DNA of 12,777 bases, from positions 1 through 12,777 of the forward strand of contig JAGRLQ010000011.1 of NCBI GenBank assembly GCA_020441735.1, given 5' to 3'. Of this stretch, positions 7,385 through 12,777 are shown piece by piece. Each line of letters begins with the position of its first letter. Position 1 is the first letter of the stretch. Source of the stretch: Nitratireductor sp. (lineage in GTDB: Bacteria > Pseudomonadota > Alphaproteobacteria > Rhizobiales > Rhizobiaceae). The translations under genes and the position numbers were made by a program. A model generated the notes under the pieces. The model saw nothing but the letters and a program-made list of their open reading frames with translations, did not search any database and was not told where the DNA came from.

Positions 7385-7821
7385 TGCAATACTGGCTGTT
7401 CAAGTCGGAACCCTTCAAATGGTCCTGGGAAAACCAGAAAGCCCGCGGCGAAAAGGGCGAGGAGTGGGACGGCATCCGCAACTATCAGGCCCGCAACAAC
7501 ATGCGTGCCATGGAGTTGGGCGACCGCGGCTTCTTCTACCATTCCAACGAAGGGTTGGAGGTCGTCGGCATCGTCGAGGTCTGTGCGCTGGTCCATCCCG
7601 ATTCCACCACCGATGACGAACGCTGGGAGTGCGTCGACATCAGGGCCGTCTGCGACATGCCGAACCCCGTCACGCTCAAGGACGTGAAGGCCAATCCGAA
7701 ACTCACTGAAATGTCGCTTGTCACTTCCATGCGCCTTTCCGTGCAGCCGGTACGCGAGGACGAATGGATGGAAGTCTGCCGCATGGGCGGGCTTGACGGA
7801 AAAACACTGATGCCTAAATAA
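7384..7821 (+). CDS. stand-alone EVE-domain protein
   Basis: This 145-residue protein is essentially a single EVE domain (PUA/ASCH-like fold, related to thymocyte nuclear protein 1). Visible family marks are the start MQYWLFKSEP, EEWDGIRNYQARNNMR, GDRGFFYHSN, VGIVEV and the late SVQPV. EVE domains bind modified bases in DNA or RNA. Some are parts of modification-dependent restriction systems, while short stand-alone forms have no settled role. Of the two adjacent ATGs (7381 and 7384), the second matches the usual beginning of the family and gives the TGATG overlap with gpsA. Its base composition matches the surrounding genome, so it looks like a resident gene. Its stop TAA shares its last A with the ATG of the nuclease-like gene that follows. 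Confidence 0.92.
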   Translation: MQYWLFKSEPFKWSWENQKARGEKGEEWDGIRNYQARNNMRAMELGDRGFFYHSNEGLEVVGIVEVCALVHPDSTTDDERWECVDIRAVCDMPNPVTLKDVKANPKLTEMSLVTSMRLSVQPVREDEWMEVCRMGGLDGKTLMPK

Positions 7822-8693
7822 TGTTGAATTTCAATGATTTACTGAGAAAGAATGAAATCGATCCTGAGCAGGTCAACGTTGCACGGCATCGACCTGAGTT
7901 GGCGTTGCGTGACAAGTTTGCCTGGATTGCATCAGAGCGCCCAGAATTGTTCGATTACTATCAATCAACGCAATCCCCACAACGAGAAAAGATGCTTCTC
8001 AATCGGGATTTTCTCGCATCTTTCATTGGATTAAGAGACGGCTCCACAATCTTCGTTGGCGTCTATAAGAAGAAAAACTTTCGGGAGGTTACAAAAAAGT
8101 CTTTTCATGAAGACCCGCGTTTCCTTCGGTTGAGAGCTCTCGGCTGCAATGATTACCCAGAGCCTTTGCGACTCGTTTTCAACTTCGAGGAACTCAAAGC
8201 ATTCCGCGCACTAAAAGGGCGCCTCTACATACAATGGGGAGGTGGGCCCCGGTCGTTTATTCAGGTGGCAGCGAACCGGGACTTTCCTATTGTCAAGTTG
8301 GCAGAAGAGAATCAGCTGGTAGCTGAATTGCAGCACCACAGCGAGCTAATCCTGTCTGAAGCAGACATAAGAGAACTGCCTCACACTTGGCGTGAGCGTA
8401 TGTCTCAATGGAGAGCTGTGTACATTATCACCGATATCAGCGACGGCGCTCGTTATATCGGCTCGGCTTCTGGTGCTGAAAACCTATGGCAAAGATGGAA
8501 ATACTACTCTGATACCGGTCATGGTGGTAATGTATTATTGAAATCCCGCGATCCTGCAAACTTCAGATTCAGTATCTTGGAGCTACTAGCTGCCGATGAG
8601 GAAAAAGCTGTCGTTCTGGAAAAAGAGGTTAATTGGAAGCGCCGATTACTGACCCGCGCCTCCGATGGTTACTTCGGTCTCAATGACAACTGA
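7821..8693 (+). CDS. GIY-YIG nuclease-family protein, probably acquired
   Basis: This 290-residue protein has a C-terminal GIY-YIG nuclease domain (about 198-290). VYI (200-202) and RYIG (211-214) are the two signature strands, Arg225 lies in NLWQRW, Glu269 precedes NWKRRL, and GLNDN (286-290) supplies the terminal Asn. All expected catalytic positions seem present. Residues 1-185 form a separate N-terminal domain that resembles the one on other bacterial GIY-YIG proteins scattered in accessory DNA; its function is unknown to me. The gene is strikingly AT-rich (48 G+C in the 120 bases at 7981-8100) and uses many AAA, TTA and ATA-type codons unlike its neighbours. This indicates horizontal acquisition. 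There is no good ribosome-binding site, so translation probably depends on re-initiation from the overlapping EVE stop (TAATG). DNA cleavage is inferred, not shown. Confidence 0.85.
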   Translation: MLNFNDLLRKNEIDPEQVNVARHRPELALRDKFAWIASERPELFDYYQSTQSPQREKMLLNRDFLASFIGLRDGSTIFVGVYKKKNFREVTKKSFHEDPRFLRLRALGCNDYPEPLRLVFNFEELKAFRALKGRLYIQWGGGPRSFIQVAANRDFPIVKLAEENQLVAELQHHSELILSEADIRELPHTWRERMSQWRAVYIITDISDGARYIGSASGAENLWQRWKYYSDTGHGGNVLLKSRDPANFRFSILELLAADEEKAVVLEKEVNWKRRLLTRASDGYFGLNDN

Positions 8694-9363
8694 TAGTCAG
8701 AAGAAAAACCTATTCATCCGCGCCAACACCACGGTTTCCGCCCCGCCTCATGTGCCCGAAATCCGGTTGCATCTCGCCGATGAGGCGCATGATCTCTGGC
8801 ACAGGACCGAGGAGGAACTGCAGGCGATGGGCCTGCCGCCGCCCTTCTGGGCCTTTGCCTGGGCAGGCGGTCAGGGGCTGGCGCGCTATATCCTCGACAA
8901 TCCCGATACTGTGCGTGGCAAGTCCGTGCTGGACTTTGCCGCCGGAAGCGGGTTGGTTGCCATTGCCGCCACGAAGACTGGCGCAGCAAATGTGCTTGCC
9001 ATGGACATCGATCCCTTCTGCGAGGCAGCGATTTCTCTCAACAGCGCGCTCAACGGCATGAACATCCCTTTCAGCGCATGTGACCTGCTTGCCCTGACAC
9101 CGGAACAGGGTGCGGCAGAGCTTGCAAAGTTTGATTGTGTGCTCGCCGGCGACGTCTTCTACGACCGGCAGATGGCGGAGAGCCTGTGGCCGCTGCTAAT
9201 GGCTGCCGCAAGGGCCGGAACAGAAATCATGGTGGGCGATCCCGGCCGCGCCTACCTTCCCGTCGAGGGGCTGCAGCAGTTGGCCGAATATCAGGTACCG
9301 GTCACCCGGGCACTTGAGGACAATGAGGTAAAGCGCACACGGGTATGGCGCGTGGTTGCATGA
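8683..9363 (+). CDS. class I SAM methyltransferase, ETF-beta lysine methyltransferase type
   Basis: This 226-residue protein is a seven-beta-strand methyltransferase. The SAM-binding motif I is LDFAAGSG (83-90), the acidic post-I motif is MDIDP (107-111), and GDVFYD (156-161) and GDPGRAYLP (185-193) are typical of the METTL20/ETFBKMT branch, as is the N-terminal PPHVPEIRLHLADEAH. The Agrobacterium member of this branch methylates lysines of ETF-beta and of ribosomal protein L7/L12, so a protein-lysine target is the likely role. L11 methyltransferase (PrmA) is a related alternative name often given. The ATG at 8683 fits the family N-terminus; an in-frame ATG at 8665 would add six residues. The first 11 nt overlap the end of the GIY-YIG gene, and no clear ribosome-binding site is visible, so translation may be coupled to that foreign gene. 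Confidence 0.87.
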   Translation: MTTDSQKKNLFIRANTTVSAPPHVPEIRLHLADEAHDLWHRTEEELQAMGLPPPFWAFAWAGGQGLARYILDNPDTVRGKSVLDFAAGSGLVAIAATKTGAANVLAMDIDPFCEAAISLNSALNGMNIPFSACDLLALTPEQGAAELAKFDCVLAGDVFYDRQMAESLWPLLMAAARAGTEIMVGDPGRAYLPVEGLQQLAEYQVPVTRALEDNEVKRTRVWRVVA

Positions 9364-9407
9364 ATCCAGCTTGCGGCGTGCCCCAACTTTCCCCAGAATG
9401 CGCATGC

Positions 9408-9422
9408 CCGGCACGACGCCGG
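9408..9422 (+). other. small GC-rich hairpin in the methyltransferase-DUF1761 gap
   Basis: CCGGC, a 5-nt loop and GCCGG form a perfect 5-bp stem in the 79-nt gap between the two genes. There is no T tract, so it is not an intrinsic terminator. It lies 6 nt before the strong ribosome-binding site of the next gene. A competing pairing of GGCGTGCC (9375-9382) with the bulged GGCACGACGCC segment (9410-9420) is also possible. It may be chance in GC-rich DNA. Confidence 0.3.
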
Positions 9423-9442
9423 AAACAAGAGGAGGAAGTGTC

Positions 9443-9868
9443 ATGCAGGCAGCAATGGGCGCAAGCCTGATCACCATTCTGGTCGCATCCATCGCCGGCT
9501 GGGTCTTTGGCTCATTATGGTACGGTGCGCTCGGCAAGCGCTGGATGGCGGCCACCGGACTGACCGAGGCGGACGTCAAGGGACCGAATGGCAAAGTCGA
9601 TCCTTCCCCTTTCATCATCTCGTTCGTGCTTGAGTTTGTCATGGCCTATGTGCTGGCCGTATTGCTGCTGCACACCTCCGATGGCGCCTTTGGTCTGGGA
9701 AGCGCACTAATGGCAGCCTTCATTCTTTGGCTTGGCTTCGTCCTCACCACCCAGACCATCAACCATCGTTATTCCATGAAACCATGGTCCCTCACCGTGA
9801 TCGACGGCGGACACTGGCTCGGCGTCCTGCTGATTCAGGCACTCGTCATGGCGGTGATGGGACTGTAG
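9443..9868 (+). CDS. DUF1761 small membrane protein
   Basis: This 141-residue protein matches the DUF1761 family of small integral membrane proteins with no known function. Four hydrophobic segments are seen, about residues 8-28, 56-76, 83-105 and 122-140. A polar loop lies at 40-55, and WLGFVLTTQTINHRY followed by the short hydrophilic SMKPW lies between segments three and four, which is typical of the family. The frame is open to 9356, but the strong GAGGAGGAAG ribosome-binding site at 9429-9438, 4 nt before the ATG at 9443, fixes this start. The upstream 29 codons are Arg/Pro-rich and not membrane-like. The gene may be read from the tsaD-gpsA operon or from its own promoter. It converges on the M15 lipoprotein gene. 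Confidence 0.85.
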   Translation: MQAAMGASLITILVASIAGWVFGSLWYGALGKRWMAATGLTEADVKGPNGKVDPSPFIISFVLEFVMAYVLAVLLLHTSDGAFGLGSALMAAFILWLGFVLTTQTINHRYSMKPWSLTVIDGGHWLGVLLIQALVMAVMGL

Positions 9869-9899
9869 CAGCCCGTTCCCGAACGCACCGGTACCGCGG

Positions 9900-10307
9900 C
9901 TACCAGGTGCGTTTCGGCCCGGTATCGATGTGGTAGAAGCCTTGCGGATAGCGCGAGTAGCCACCGACATTGCGATGGCTGCGGATGAACTCCAGCACGC
10001 CACCGGGATCGCCCTTGACGGAAAAATCAACCGCCCGGCAGGTCAGGTGATAGGATTTCGGCTTGCCGCCCTTGCGCTTGTTTTCCAGCGGCCAGCGATG
10101 GGTTGAATGCACGCGCACGGGACCGAATTTGCGCGCCACCTGCCGCAGGACGATCTTCAGCTTCGGCGGCACGCACCAGCGGGTATCGTTCCAGGCGATC
10201 GGCGCAGGACGGAACAGCGCACAACCGCTCAGCGAAACCGCCAGCAGCAGGAGCACCATCACCCGGAAAAAACCCCGGGGGAGCCGTTTGATGGAGGAAA
10301 TCCCCAT
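9900..10307 (-). CDS. M15-type peptidase lipoprotein (YcbK/D-Ala-D-Ala carboxypeptidase-like)
   Basis: This 135-residue protein has a lipoprotein signal: a basic start, a hydrophobic run (residues 16-27) and the lipobox LSGC with Cys29. The mature part is a minimal M15A-like zinc peptidase domain. HSTHRWP is followed by SYHLTCRAVDF, which supplies zinc ligands His87 and Asp94 (the H-x6-D pattern), and FYHIDTG supplies His126. YGR/GYSRYPQGF before the last His is also normal. Such enzymes cut D-amino-acid-containing cross-links or stem peptides in peptidoglycan, here probably at the periplasmic face of a membrane. AAGGA (minus strand, 10318-10314) lies 6 nt before the ATG and supports this start. 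The gene stands alone between two plus-strand genes. Substrate and activity are inferred from the family only. Confidence 0.82.
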   Translation of the reverse strand: MGISSIKRLPRGFFRVMVLLLLAVSLSGCALFRPAPIAWNDTRWCVPPKLKIVLRQVARKFGPVRVHSTHRWPLENKRKGGKPKSYHLTCRAVDFSVKGDPGGVLEFIRSHRNVGGYSRYPQGFYHIDTGPKRTW

Positions 10308-10644
10308 GTCTGGTCCTTACGCAATACAAACAGGCCGGCAGGGTCGGAGCCCTTTACAGCCGGTAAACAGACCCGTTCATTTTGCGCCGGGCGCATTAAG
10401 ATTGGATTAAGACTTGCACATCGCTGTCATAGTGGACGGGCACTGTCGCGCGATATCCTGCGGCGATTATCCTGCGCCCAATATCCTGCGCCCAATATCC
10501 TGCGATTGTCTTATGGACGAGCCGGTTTGCAGGAAATAGGTTGCCGCAGAACCCAATCCGTCTTGCATTGAAGCCGGATTAGCCGTTTGAATACTGGAGT
10601 GACACTGAGAGGCCCGGTTGCGGGCGATGGTCGGGGAGAAACAC
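10308..10644. promoter_or_regulatory. non-coding acs upstream region
   Basis: This 337-bp stretch has no supportable gene and should hold the promoters for the M15 lipoprotein (minus) and acs (plus). From left to right, two direct copies of ATTAAG occur 11 bp apart (10395-10400 and 10406-10411). A weak promoter-like pair, TTGGAT (10402-10407) and TGTCAT (10425-10430), has a 17-bp spacer. Next comes the 14-bp repeat array listed separately, then AATCCG (10555-10560) pairing with CGGATT (10575-10580) as a 6-bp hairpin. A second weak pair is TTGCAT (10563-10568) with TTGAAT (10587-10592). The acs ribosome-binding site GGGGAGA is at 10633-10639. No promoter is strong enough to call exactly. The long leader suggests regulated expression of acs. 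Confidence 0.5.
10453..10508. repeat. four tandem 14-bp repeats (TATCCTGCG core)
   Basis: Copies start at 10453, 10467, 10481 and 10495, an exact 14-bp period. The units are ATATCCTGCGGCGA, TTATCCTGCGCCCA, ATATCCTGCGCCCA and ATATCCTGCGATTG. The nine-base core TATCCTGCG is unchanged in all four, and the second and third units differ only in their first base. The array ends 136 bp before the acs start. It may be a set of protein-binding sites or a simple tandem duplication. Confidence 0.85.
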
Positions 10645-12600
10645 ATGTATGAAGTCAAGAAGCACAAGGTCAAGGCAGCCTGGAAGAAGAACGCCCTGAT
10701 CGATGATGATACCTATCAGAAATGGTACAAGCAGAGTGTGAAGGACCCCGAGAAGTTCTGGGCCAAGCACGGCAAGCGCATTGACTGGTTCAAACCGTTC
10801 AAGAAGGTGAAGAACACAAGCTTCAGCGGCAATGTCTCGATCAAGTGGTTCGAGGACGGTGTTACCAACGTCGCCTACAACTGTATCGACCGCCATCTGA
10901 AGAAGCGCGGCGACCAGACGGCCATCATATGGGAAGGCGACAACCCGTACGACGACAAGAAGATCACCTATAACGAGCTTTACGAAAAGGTCTGCCGCCT
11001 TTCCAATGTGATGAAGTCGAACGGCGTCAAGAAGGGCGACCGTGTCACCATCTACATGCCGATGATCCCGGAAGCTGCCTATGCGATGCTTGCCTGTGCC
11101 CGCATCGGCGCCATTCACTCCATCGTCTTCGGCGGTTTCTCGCCGGACGCGCTGGCCGGCCGCATCATCGACTGCAAGTCGACGTTCATCATCACCGCCG
11201 ATGAAGGCTTGCGCGGCGGACGCACCATTCCGTTGAAGGCCAATACCGATGCCGCCATCGAACTTGCCGCCAAGTCACGGCAGAAGGTCAAGAAGGTGCT
11301 GGTCGTGCGCCGCACCGGCGCTCAGACCGGATGGGATGCCAAACGCGACATCTGGTATCACGAGGAAATGGCCAAGGCTAAGCCGGAGTGCAAGCCGGAG
11401 CCGATGAAGGCCGAAGACCCACTCTTCATCCTTTATACCTCGGGCTCAACCGGCAAGCCGAAAGGCGTGCTGCACACCACCGGCGGCTATCTCGTCTATG
11501 CCTCGATGACCCACGAATATGTCTTCGATTACCACGAAGGCGATATCTACTGGTGTACCGCGGATGTGGGCTGGGTTACCGGTCACTCCTATATCGTCTA
11601 CGGCCCGCTTGCCAATGGCGCCATCACGCTGATGTTCGAGGGCGTTCCGAACTACCCCGACGCTTCCCGCTTCTGGCAGGTTGTCGACAAGCATGACGTC
11701 AACATCTTCTATACCGCACCGACCGCCATTCGCGCCCTGATGGGTGCCGGCGACCAGTTCGTCACCAACACCTCGCGCAAGTCCCTGCGGGTGCTGGGTT
11801 CGGTCGGCGAGCCGATCAACCCGGAAGCCTGGGAATGGTACTACCACGTCGTTGGTGAAGCACGTTGCTCCATTGTCGATACCTGGTGGCAGACAGAGAC
11901 CGGCGGCATTCTGATCACGCCGCTGCCCGGCGCCACCGACCTGAAACCGGGTTCAGCGACACGTCCTTTCTTTGGCGTTCAGCCGCAGATCGTCGACAAT
12001 GACGGCAATCCGCTGGAGGGCGCAACCGAAGGCAATCTCTGCATCATCGATTCATGGCCGGGCCAGATGCGCACCGTCTATGGCGATCACAAGCGCTTCA
12101 TCCAGACCTACTTCGCCACCTACAAGGGCAAGTACTTCACCGGAGACGGCTGCCGCCGCGACAAGGACGACTATTACTGGATCACCGGCCGTGTCGATGA
12201 CGTCATCAATGTCTCCGGCCACCGCATGGGAACGGCGGAAGTCGAATCCGCGCTGGTTTCCCACGACAAGGTTTCGGAAGCTGCCGTGGTTGGCTATCCG
12301 CACGACATCAAAGGCCAGGGCATCTACTGCTATGTGACGCTGATGGCTGGCGAATCCGGCAGCGACGCATTGCGCAAGGAACTGGTCGGTCATGTCAGGA
12401 AGGAAATCGGTCCGATTGCCTCGCCCGACAAGATCCAGTTTGCGCCCGGCCTTCCCAAGACCCGTTCCGGCAAGATCATGCGCCGCATCCTGCGCAAGAT
12501 CGCCGAGGATGATTTCGGCGCACTGGGCGATACCTCGACGCTGGCTGATCCTGCCGTGGTCGACGATCTCGTCGAGAACCGCCAGAACAAGAAGGGCTGA
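10645..12600 (+). CDS. acs: acetyl-CoA synthetase (acetate-CoA ligase, AMP-forming)
   Basis: Acs activates acetate with ATP to acetyl-AMP and then acetyl-CoA. The 651-residue length matches the family. Motifs in order are the AMP-binding loop YTSGSTGKPKG (264-274), VGWVTGHSYIVYGPL (308-322), GEPINPEAW (389-397), DTWWQTETG (412-420) with Trp414, which limits the pocket to acetate, TGD (499-501), the hinge region GRVDDVINVSGHRMGTAEVE (515-534), and PKTRSGKIMRR with catalytic Lys610. This lysine is the known site of reversible inactivating acetylation in the family. The ATG at 10645 has GGGGAGA 5 nt before it and gives the family N-terminus; in-frame starts at 10618 (TTG) and 10627 (ATG) are less likely. 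The gene is a single transcription unit ended by a strong terminator. Confidence 0.98.
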   Translation: MYEVKKHKVKAAWKKNALIDDDTYQKWYKQSVKDPEKFWAKHGKRIDWFKPFKKVKNTSFSGNVSIKWFEDGVTNVAYNCIDRHLKKRGDQTAIIWEGDNPYDDKKITYNELYEKVCRLSNVMKSNGVKKGDRVTIYMPMIPEAAYAMLACARIGAIHSIVFGGFSPDALAGRIIDCKSTFIITADEGLRGGRTIPLKANTDAAIELAAKSRQKVKKVLVVRRTGAQTGWDAKRDIWYHEEMAKAKPECKPEPMKAEDPLFILYTSGSTGKPKGVLHTTGGYLVYASMTHEYVFDYHEGDIYWCTADVGWVTGHSYIVYGPLANGAITLMFEGVPNYPDASRFWQVVDKHDVNIFYTAPTAIRALMGAGDQFVTNTSRKSLRVLGSVGEPINPEAWEWYYHVVGEARCSIVDTWWQTETGGILITPLPGATDLKPGSATRPFFGVQPQIVDNDGNPLEGATEGNLCIIDSWPGQMRTVYGDHKRFIQTYFATYKGKYFTGDGCRRDKDDYYWITGRVDDVINVSGHRMGTAEVESALVSHDKVSEAAVVGYPHDIKGQGIYCYVTLMAGESGSDALRKELVGHVRKEIGPIASPDKIQFAPGLPKTRSGKIMRRILRKIAEDDFGALGDTSTLADPAVVDDLVENRQNKKG

Positions 12601-12633
12601 GCCGGTTTCCGGCAAGCCTTAATCAGGCAAAAC

Positions 12634-12660
12634 AAAGGGGAGCTTCGTGCTCCCCTTTTT
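12634..12660. terminator. strong, probably bidirectional terminator after acs
   Basis: AAAGGGGAGC (12634-12643), loop TTCGT and GCTCCCCTTT (12649-12658) form a perfect 10-bp stem ending in a T5 run. The A-rich flank on the left gives a T tract on the minus strand as well, so it can end both acs and the gene arriving from the right. Confidence 0.93.
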
Positions 12661-12687
12661 CATGCCATGACAAAACTTGGTCTGGGA

Positions 12688-12777
12688 TCAGCTTTCGGCA
12701 ATCGATCCCGCCGACTGGCGCATCTCGCGGGTACTTTCCAGCGCCTTTGTCAGCGCCTTGTCGCGGCCATAGACATC
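12688..12777 (-). CDS. C-terminal end of an unidentified protein (partial)
   Basis: On the minus strand an open frame enters from the right edge and ends at a TGA at 12690-12688, giving 29 residues. The peptide begins DVYGRDKALTKAL and ends RQSAGSIAES, and is helical and polar in character. The codons are GC-rich and ordinary for this genome. A bidirectional terminator lies 28 nt beyond the stop, as expected for the end of a convergent gene. I do not recognise the family from this short tail. A non-coding reading of these bases cannot be excluded. Confidence 0.5.
   Translation of the reverse strand, partial: DVYGRDKALTKALESTREMRQSAGSIAES

Noticed and set aside
7806..8694. ACTGAT copies at both ends of the GIY-YIG gene as a target-site duplication
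   Set aside because: A 6-bp match in two short windows is quite likely by chance, and no terminal inverted repeats or transposase are present.
9874..9885. Terminator between the DUF1761 gene and the M15 gene (CGTT/AACG inverted repeat)
   Set aside because: The stem is only 4 bp with a tiny loop and there is no T tract on either strand.
10453..10508. CRISPR array
   Set aside because: The units are 14 bp with no spacers and are directly adjacent, so they are a tandem repeat rather than a CRISPR.

Overview
The window looks like chromosomal DNA from an alphaproteobacterium, most likely of the order Hyphomicrobiales (Rhizobiales). The evidence is the high GC content, the hemC-hemD-mic60-hemY order (Mic60 next to HemY is an alphaproteobacterial arrangement), a divergent tsaD-gpsA-EVE run, and an ETF-beta-lysine methyltransferase of the Agrobacterium METTL20 type. 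The genus cannot be named from the sequence alone. Most of the window is housekeeping DNA. One gene, a GIY-YIG nuclease-family protein, stands out as probably acquired.

Left part, minus strand (1-5196): a tRNA-Thr(CGU) gene at the edge, then, in transcription order from right to left, hemC, hemD, a bacterial mitofilin (Mic60) and hemY. HemC and HemD make uroporphyrinogen III. Mic60 shapes inner-membrane invaginations, and HemY is an inner-membrane TPR protein tied to haem synthesis. A convincing intrinsic terminator directly after hemD, and a perfect 16-bp palindrome in front of mic60, suggest that mic60-hemY is transcribed at least partly apart from hemCD.

Middle part, plus strand (5197-9868): from a divergent promoter region run tsaD (t6A tRNA modification), gpsA (glycerol-3-phosphate dehydrogenase), a stand-alone EVE-domain protein, a GIY-YIG nuclease-family protein, a class I methyltransferase resembling ETF-beta/L7-L12 lysine methyltransferases, and a small DUF1761 membrane protein. 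The first five genes overlap end to start and look translationally coupled. The GIY-YIG gene is much more AT-rich than its neighbours (about 40% GC in its poorest stretch against about 75% in sampled flanking lines), yet it fits between them with 1-nt and 11-nt overlaps. TsaD would act on the tRNA-Thr encoded at the left edge, which has the U36-A37 context for t6A.

Right part (9900-12777): a minus-strand M15-type peptidase lipoprotein, then a 337-bp non-coding stretch holding four copies of a TATCCTGCG motif at an exact 14-bp period, then acs (acetyl-CoA synthetase) with its acetylation-site lysine. A strong, probably bidirectional terminator follows, and then the C-terminal end of an unidentified minus-strand gene. 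No CRISPR array, insertion sequence, integrase, rRNA or prophage was seen. The best lead for something new is the EVE/GIY-YIG gene pair, with the 14-bp repeat array upstream of acs second.
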